From: Caldisericota bacterium | GTDB lineage: Bacteria; Caldisericota; Caldisericia; Cryosericales; Cryosericaceae | Direction: 5' to 3' | Length of the DNA stretch: 9,583 nt | Assembly (NCBI GenBank): GCA_026390195.1 | Contig: JAPLGK010000234.1 | Coordinates: 1 to 9,583, forward strand | In this document: positions 6,515 to 9,583 of the stretch, piece by piece | Layout: each line of letters starts with the position of its first letter | How positions within the stretch are numbered: the stretch's first letter is position 1 | The notes under the pieces: model-generated | What the model saw: the letters and a program-made list of their open reading frames with translations, nothing else | Told to the model about the DNA's origin: nothing | Database searches by the model: none | Made by a program: the position numbers and the translations under genes

Positions 6515-6536
6515 CGTCGCAACGCGCGTCGCAACG
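6515..6536. repeat. Tandem 10-bp direct repeat upstream of a promoter
   Basis: CGTCGCAACG occurs at 6515-6524 and 6527-6536, a 12-bp period. The pair begins 13 bp upstream of the radical SAM gene's -35 box, where an activator would bind. Function is inferred from position. Confidence 0.5.
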
Positions 6537-6633
6537 ATCGGCGACCCTGTGATGCCTGGAGACGGGCATGGACGATGCTCAGAGCACCCTGCTCCGACCA
6601 GAGCCGACGAACCCCAAGTGCGGTCCACGCATC

Positions 6634-6657
6634 GCCGAGGCACTCGGCACGCGTGCC
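6634..6657. repeat. Two overlapping inverted repeats downstream of the lipoprotein gene
   Basis: GCCGAG/CTCGGC (6634-6639 and 6643-6648, 3-nt loop) overlaps the perfect palindrome GGCACGCGTGCC (6646-6657). Seen from the minus strand they lie about 65-88 nt after the stop at 6722. They could form alternative RNA hairpins or a protein site. There is no T-run, so an intrinsic terminator is not supported. The rest of the 293-bp gap (6429-6721) shows no convincing gene. Confidence 0.4.
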
Positions 6658-6721
6658 CTGCACCATCGCCTCAACGGTCATCTCTGCAGTCAGAACGCAT
6701 GAGGACACCGCGCCCCGGAAC

Positions 6722-7540
6722 TCAGTCGTTCGGTGCCAGCACCAGGCTGAAGGCGTCCGGCGAAAGCGTGACTGCCAGCATCGACTGGACCTCGCCTGCC
6801 GGAACATGGACTTCGCGTGGACCGGCAGCATACGGACCCACCTGGTAGGGGTCGAATGAAACAACCAGCCCGCCCGGTTCCAGCGACACGCTCGTGAAGT
6901 TGTCCGCCGTGGGCGCCGTTCCATCGTCGACGAAGCTCTTCAGCCCCTCGTAGTCTGCCCCGTACTGGCGCTTCAGGTCTGTGGCGCAGTACTGCGACAG
7001 CCACTGCAGGCCTTGCTTCCCGTCGACGAACAGGCCCTCGGTATCGATGGCTTCGCCATCACTGAGCCTCGCGTTGAGGACGCGGGTATACGACATGCCA
7101 TGTGCCCCACCGGAGTACGTCTCGAACCGGATGCGGACACTGATGAGGTCGTTCGTCAGGTAGGGAATCTCGTACTCGGCGTTCAGGAAGTTACTCTGGT
7201 CTACAAGCAGCTGGGCTGCCTCGGGGGGGTTCTTGGCCGCCCATGACGCATCGTCAGCGGCATTCTGCTTCAGTCCCGCGATGTCCGGCATCACCATGTC
7301 CACGATTGCCTTGTTGACCTTCTCGAGGGCACCCACAGGGAGCGTCCCCCGCAACTGCGGACAGCTAGCCCTTATAGAGTAGCGCAGCGTTGAGTCCTCC
7401 TCGCGGATGGTCTGAACGACGATGGACGGCAGCCCATTCCTGAGCGTGCTGACTGCCTTCGGGCGACATCCCGCACCCATCACTGCCGCCATCGCTATTC
7501 CTGCGGTCAGCACGACCGCCACTGCTCTTCTTGGTCTCAT
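6722..7540 (-). CDS. DUF3298/DUF4163-like putative lipoprotein
   Basis: A 272-residue exported protein. Residues 1-25 form a signal peptide (MRPRRAV, a hydrophobic run, then MGAGC), with Cys25 a possible lipid-attachment site. The lipobox is atypical because small residues replace the usual Leu at -3. The mature part carries two linked domains. The first, around 110-150, includes ISVRIRFETYSGGAHGMSYT, whose YxGGAHG motif is characteristic of DUF4163/PdaC-type domains. The second, around 205-260, includes VVSFDPYQVGPYAAGPREVHVP, matching the F-x-x-Y-x-v-x-x-Y-A-x-G pattern of DUF3298. Proteins of this build act at the cell envelope, and some are fused to peptidoglycan deacetylases; no catalytic domain is present here. 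ATG 7540 was chosen because GGGGAGG lies 4 nt upstream; an in-frame TTG at 7558 lacks support. Confidence 0.85.
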   Translation of the reverse strand: MRPRRAVAVVLTAGIAMAAVMGAGCRPKAVSTLRNGLPSIVVQTIREEDSTLRYSIRASCPQLRGTLPVGALEKVNKAIVDMVMPDIAGLKQNAADDASWAAKNPPEAAQLLVDQSNFLNAEYEIPYLTNDLISVRIRFETYSGGAHGMSYTRVLNARLSDGEAIDTEGLFVDGKQGLQWLSQYCATDLKRQYGADYEGLKSFVDDGTAPTADNFTSVSLEPGGLVVSFDPYQVGPYAAGPREVHVPAGEVQSMLAVTLSPDAFSLVLAPND

Positions 7541-7704
7541 GGTTCCTCCCCTCGCCAAACGGTGCTAATGTTCAGCCCAGTATGATTCGCCTTTCCACGG
7601 AGGCAAACGCGCACAGCAGCGCCGGCTTTGGCCGGAGGCCCGCCGTAGCGGTGTGCCACTTCGTCCAGTGTTGCCTGTTCGACGGTCTGTTCCTTGTGCG
7701 TCAT
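7537..7704 (-). CDS. Possible 55-residue ORF bridging rsgA and lipoprotein gene
   Basis: This short frame begins with ATG at 7704, which overlaps the rsgA stop (ATGA). It ends with TGA at 7539-7537, which overlaps the ATG of the lipoprotein gene, also as ATGA. The product starts MTHKEQTVEQATLDEVAHRY, then continues GGPPAKAGAAVRVCLRGK and ends WRGEEP. It is soluble-looking, with an amphipathic N-terminal helix, and unlike any family I recognise. A double 4-base overlap that exactly fills the gap favours a real gene. Against this, only a weak GAGACGAGAG precedes the start, the second half loses the high GC at third positions, and a possible promoter lies within it. It may be a coupled small gene or a fortuitous open frame. 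Confidence 0.35.
   Translation of the reverse strand: MTHKEQTVEQATLDEVAHRYGGPPAKAGAAVRVCLRGKANHTGLNISTVWRGEEP
7579..7606 (-). promoter_or_regulatory. Possible promoter for the lipoprotein gene
   Basis: On the minus strand TTGCCT (7606-7601) and CATACT (7584-7579), each 4 of 6 to consensus, are 16 bp apart. The start point would be near 7572, about 32 nt before the ATG at 7540. A CCGGC/GCCGG hairpin lies just upstream at 7622-7635. Confidence 0.4.
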
Positions 7705-8825
7705 CTCTCGTCTCTGTCAACAATGCTCACTCCGCCAAAGTCTCGACGACCCCGGGTGGGCTCACGTATCCGTTCCAGAATCTGCCGCGTACCATGTACC
7801 CTGCTGAGGTCTCCTCCGCCCCGGGTGTGCTCCCGCAGTTCCTGGAACCGCTGAAGCCTCTGGACCTCTTTCTGCAGCTTTGTGTAGCTTCGATACCTGC
7901 CTTCGTCGAGCGAGCCGTTGTCGACGGCCGCTACGACGGCACACCCCGGCTCAGTGGTGTGCGTACAGTCGCTGAACCTGCACCTGTCTGCAAGCAGTTC
8001 GATGTCCGTGAAGCTCTGCTCGACGTCGTCTTCGCTTGCCCACAACTGGAGCTCCCGCATCCCGGGCGTGTCAATGATCATGCCGCCGTCCGGATGAAGC
8101 AGGAGCGATCTGCTAGTCGTCGTATGACGTCCCTTGCCCACGGCGTTGCTGACGGCCTGCACCTCCTGGCGGTCCTCGCCTAGCAGGCGGTTGATAATGG
8201 TCGACTTCCCCACGCCGGAAGAACCGAGGAACGCAATCGTACGTCCGGGAGTGAGGTAACCTCGCACAACGTCCACACCCTCGTTCCGAGCAGCGCTCAC
8301 TGCGTGCACGGGGGCGCCCGGGGCAACCGACTGGACAGTTTTGACCCGAGCCGCGACGTCATCGCACAGGTCGGCCTTGTTGAGCACGACGACCGGCTGT
8401 GCACCGCTTGACCACGCTTCGGTCAGGTATCGCTCGATACGCCTCAGGCTGAAGTTGCCATCCAGCCCTGTCACGAGAAACACGACGTCGACATTCGAGG
8501 CGACGACCTGCTCCTCAATGGCCGAGCCTGCGACCTTCCTTGCAAACTGCGTCCTCCGATGCAGGAGAGTGTGGATCAGCGCTCGGTCTTCGTTCGGAAG
8601 TGGCCGGACACCCACCCAGTCGCCAACGGCTGGAAAGCCGACGAGCCCCGCCAGGACATGCAGAAATCGTCCCGTGACCTCGGCCTGCCATTCTCCGTGC
8701 TCTCCATATGTGATGTACCCGTTCTTGTGCTGTTCAACGATACGCGCCGGTACAAGCCCGTCGCCTTCAAGACTCTCAAATTGCCGTGAGAAGTAGTCAT
8801 CCCAACCAAGCGTTGCCAAATGCAT
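7701..8825 (-). CDS. rsgA: Ribosome small subunit-dependent GTPase A
   Basis: A 374-residue circularly permuted GTPase of the RsgA/YjeQ family, which checks late maturation of the 30S ribosomal subunit in the cytoplasm. An N-terminal OB-fold region (about 20-85) is followed by the GTPase motifs in permuted order: NKAD (139-142, G4), GSSGVGKST (191-199, P-loop), HTTTSR (224-229, G2) and DTPGM (242-246, G3). The zinc site Cys272, Cys277, His279, Cys285 (C-x4-C-x-H-x5-C) is complete. Family similarity fades after YTKLQKEVQRL near 320. The remaining 50 or so residues are Arg/Gly-rich, encoded by a degenerate DNA repeat, and unlike the usual Lys-rich end. ATG 8825 is chosen for GGAGG 8 nt upstream; an ATG at 8849 has no such site. 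Confidence 0.95.
   Translation of the reverse strand: MHLATLGWDDYFSRQFESLEGDGLVPARIVEQHKNGYITYGEHGEWQAEVTGRFLHVLAGLVGFPAVGDWVGVRPLPNEDRALIHTLLHRRTQFARKVAGSAIEEQVVASNVDVVFLVTGLDGNFSLRRIERYLTEAWSSGAQPVVVLNKADLCDDVAARVKTVQSVAPGAPVHAVSAARNEGVDVVRGYLTPGRTIAFLGSSGVGKSTIINRLLGEDRQEVQAVSNAVGKGRHTTTSRSLLLHPDGGMIIDTPGMRELQLWASEDDVEQSFTDIELLADRCRFSDCTHTTEPGCAVVAAVDNGSLDEGRYRSYTKLQKEVQRLQRFQELREHTRGGGDLSRVHGTRQILERIREPTRGRRDFGGVSIVDRDER
7731..7832. repeat. Degenerate 69-bp-period repeat in the 3' end of rsgA
   Basis: On the minus strand the unit from 7832 to 7800 (GAGCACACCCGGGGCGGAGG...) and the unit from 7763 to 7731 (GAGCCCACCCGGGGTCGTCG...) agree at 23 of 33 positions. They share CACCCGGGG and GAGAC. 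They encode the parallel peptides REHTRGGGD and REPTRGRRD. Confidence 0.55.
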
Positions 8826-9084
8826 CTCTTCTACCTCCGATGTAGTCATTGATTGTGGGGTACGTGGCAAACCACACACGAATCGCGAAGAGGGTGCTCG
8901 AGGAGTTGTACTGACAACAGGTGAACTCCGGCGGACCTGCCGGACACGGAACAGACTTGGTTGACGCTGACCAGGTCAGGAGTTCAGTCGGTAGCAGTCC
9001 AGGAGGCACCCCCAGTAGCGCGCACTTCTTCATATGTCGTCATAGAGGTTCCTCCCTTCCGGCCATCGGCCAATGTCTGTTCCA
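8826..9084 (-). promoter_or_regulatory. Long hairpin-containing leader of rsgA
   Basis: About 260 nt separate the proposed start point near 9084 from the rsgA ATG. On the minus strand this stretch holds the inverted repeats TCCGGC/GCCGGA (8927-8932 and 8939-8944), GTTGT/ACAAC (8905-8909 and 8914-8918) and GGCC/GGCC around 9061-9071. It also holds a short ORF with a strong ribosome binding site. I recognise no known riboswitch class. A 78-codon frame (9033 to 8797) overlaps rsgA but lacks a Shine-Dalgarno sequence, and I do not annotate it as a gene. Confidence 0.4.
8984..9043 (-). CDS. Possible 19-codon leader peptide or gene remnant
   Basis: An ATG at 9043 is preceded at 7 nt by GGGAGG, one of the best Shine-Dalgarno sequences in the window, and by a near-consensus promoter. 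The frame gives MTTYEEVRATGGASWTATD and then a TGA. Either this is a leader peptide acting on rsgA expression, or it is the start of a gene broken by a frameshift; the following frames show no recognisable protein. The first bases also resemble the start of an alternative rsgA ATG at 8849 (ATGACTACATC), which may be chance. Confidence 0.35.
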   Translation of the reverse strand: MTTYEEVRATGGASWTATD

Positions 9085-9090
9085 AGGATG

Positions 9091-9118
9091 ATTCTACAGA
9101 AGCGATGAGACTTGTCAA
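9091..9118 (-). promoter_or_regulatory. Strong candidate promoter upstream of rsgA
   Basis: On the minus strand TTGACA (9118-9113, perfect) and TAGAAT (9096-9091, 5 of 6) are 16 bp apart. It is the best promoter match in the window and points toward the 19-codon ORF and rsgA. Confidence 0.7.
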
Positions 9119-9176
9119 GCAGCGTCGGTCCACTCCCGTCCGGGGTGGGATGCAGAGCCTGCCACCGCATTCCGTA

Positions 9177-9182
9177 TATACT
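9177..9182 (+). promoter_or_regulatory. Possible -10 box for the TauE/SafE-like gene
   Basis: TATACT lies 37 bp before the GTG start at 9220, which suits a leader of about 30 nt. No good -35 box is visible at the usual distance, so an activator might be needed. Confidence 0.35.
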
Positions 9183-9219
9183 GTCCAGGTGCGCCCTAGG
9201 TGGACGCGTGGAGGAAGAT

Positions 9220-9583
9220 GTGCCCTTTGCCTTGACTGCTGTTCTGTTTGGCCTCATCGTCCTGGCGACTCATTTTGTCCAGGGGGTCACCGGCTTCGGC
9301 TGCGCCGTGCTGGCCATGCCGTTCTGCATCCTCCTGACCGGCATCGACACTGCCCGCCCCGTCCTTACCGTCCTGGCCCTTGTCCTAGACGTCTACCTCC
9401 TGGTCGTCTCGTGGAACCACGTCGACTGGCGGCAGTACCTGCGCATCCTTGCATTTGTCCTGCCCGGACTCCCCGTCGGCATAATCGCCTACAACGTCCT
9501 GCCGCGCATCACACTGATGCATATCCTCGCCATCTTCATGGTCGTCGTCGGCATCCAGGGACTGGTCACACAGTTCCGGCCGG
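9220..9583 (+). CDS. TauE/SafE-family permease, N-terminal part
   Basis: A membrane protein gene running off the right edge; 121 codons are visible. The start is GTG 9220, with GGAGG at 9210-9214 giving a 5-nt spacer. Upstream GTG 9208 is in frame but has no ribosome binding site. The N-terminus has a hydrophobic helix followed by HFVQGVTGFGCAVLAMPF. This glycine-phenylalanine signature (QG-x-TGFG) marks the first repeat of the TauE/SafE family of anion exporters and permeases. Further helices follow at roughly 48-62, 70-90 and 96-115, with an LPGLPVGIIAYNVLP turn typical of the family. Members move small sulfur- or carbon-containing anions, such as sulfite, sulfoacetate or related compounds. 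The substrate cannot be told from this part. The gene is divergent from rsgA. Confidence 0.85.
   Translation, partial: MPFALTAVLFGLIVLATHFVQGVTGFGCAVLAMPFCILLTGIDTARPVLTVLALVLDVYLLVVSWNHVDWRQYLRILAFVLPGLPVGIIAYNVLPRITLMHILAIFMVVVGIQGLVTQFRP

Noticed and set aside
6421..6924. 167-codon minus-strand frame through the gap between the radical SAM and lipoprotein genes
   Set aside because: Its first part is out of frame within the lipoprotein gene, its last part covers the radical SAM promoter and ribosome binding site, internal starts lack Shine-Dalgarno sequences, and the product is Arg-rich low-complexity typical of a shadow frame.
7731..7832. T-box-like string on the minus strand (AGGGTACATGGTACGCGG)
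   Set aside because: It lacks the exact AGGGTGGTACCGCG core and a following terminator, lies within the rsgA frame, and is not upstream of a tRNA synthetase or amino-acid gene.
8797..9033. 78-codon minus-strand ORF (MKKCALLG...) overlapping the rsgA start
   Set aside because: No Shine-Dalgarno sequence precedes its ATG, it overlaps rsgA by 29 bp in another frame, and its composition shows no recognisable domain. The better ribosome binding site serves the ATG at 9043 in a different frame.
9030..9257. 75-codon minus-strand frame spanning the divergent region between rsgA and the permease gene
   Set aside because: It lies opposite the start of the permease gene, runs across the rsgA promoter and has no ribosome binding site or recognisable domain.

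Overview
The window is about 9.6 kb of GC-rich bacterial chromosome with closely packed genes, several GTG starts and good Shine-Dalgarno sequences. It has no rRNA, tRNA, transposase, phage or CRISPR signature. The genes are general bacterial families (rsgA, MGMT-like, radical SAM, GNAT, TauE/SafE, TraX-like, DUF2007-like, DUF3298-like), so the phylum cannot be fixed from the sequence alone. Several candidate promoters look like the sigma70 class, with -10 boxes such as TATACT and a recurring 16-bp spacer.

Layout. Positions 3-395 (+) hold the C-terminal end of a TraX-like membrane acyltransferase. A promoter overlapping a perfect 16-bp palindrome follows, then an unrecognised membrane-anchored protein (453-1052, +). 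A minus-strand block runs from 4114 down to 1135: an HGSNAT/DUF5009-like membrane acyltransferase, a DUF2007-like small protein, a cysteine-motif GNAT, a 66-residue one-helix membrane protein that starts inside the GNAT stop codon, and a six-helix membrane protein with a charged, repetitive tail. Spacings of 82 bp or less suggest one transcription unit. A GNAT-like protein (4232-4990, +) is transcribed divergently from this block. It converges, with a 3-bp gap, on a minus-strand pair: a radical SAM enzyme (5328-6428) followed by a short MGMT-like protein (4994-5314).

Further right on the minus strand, rsgA (7701-8825) is followed by a possible 55-codon ORF and a DUF3298/DUF4163-like putative lipoprotein (6722-7540). 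The rsgA ORF ends in an unusual tail encoded by a degenerate 69-bp-period repeat. rsgA also appears to have a long, hairpin-rich leader with a strong promoter and a 19-codon ORF of its own. The window ends inside a TauE/SafE-type permease gene (9220 onward, +) divergent from rsgA.

No defence, mobile or biosynthetic system is evident. The observations most worth checking are regulatory and small-gene signals: the rsgA leader, the palindromic operator before position 453, the tandem repeat upstream of the radical SAM promoter, and the tiny overlapping ORFs.
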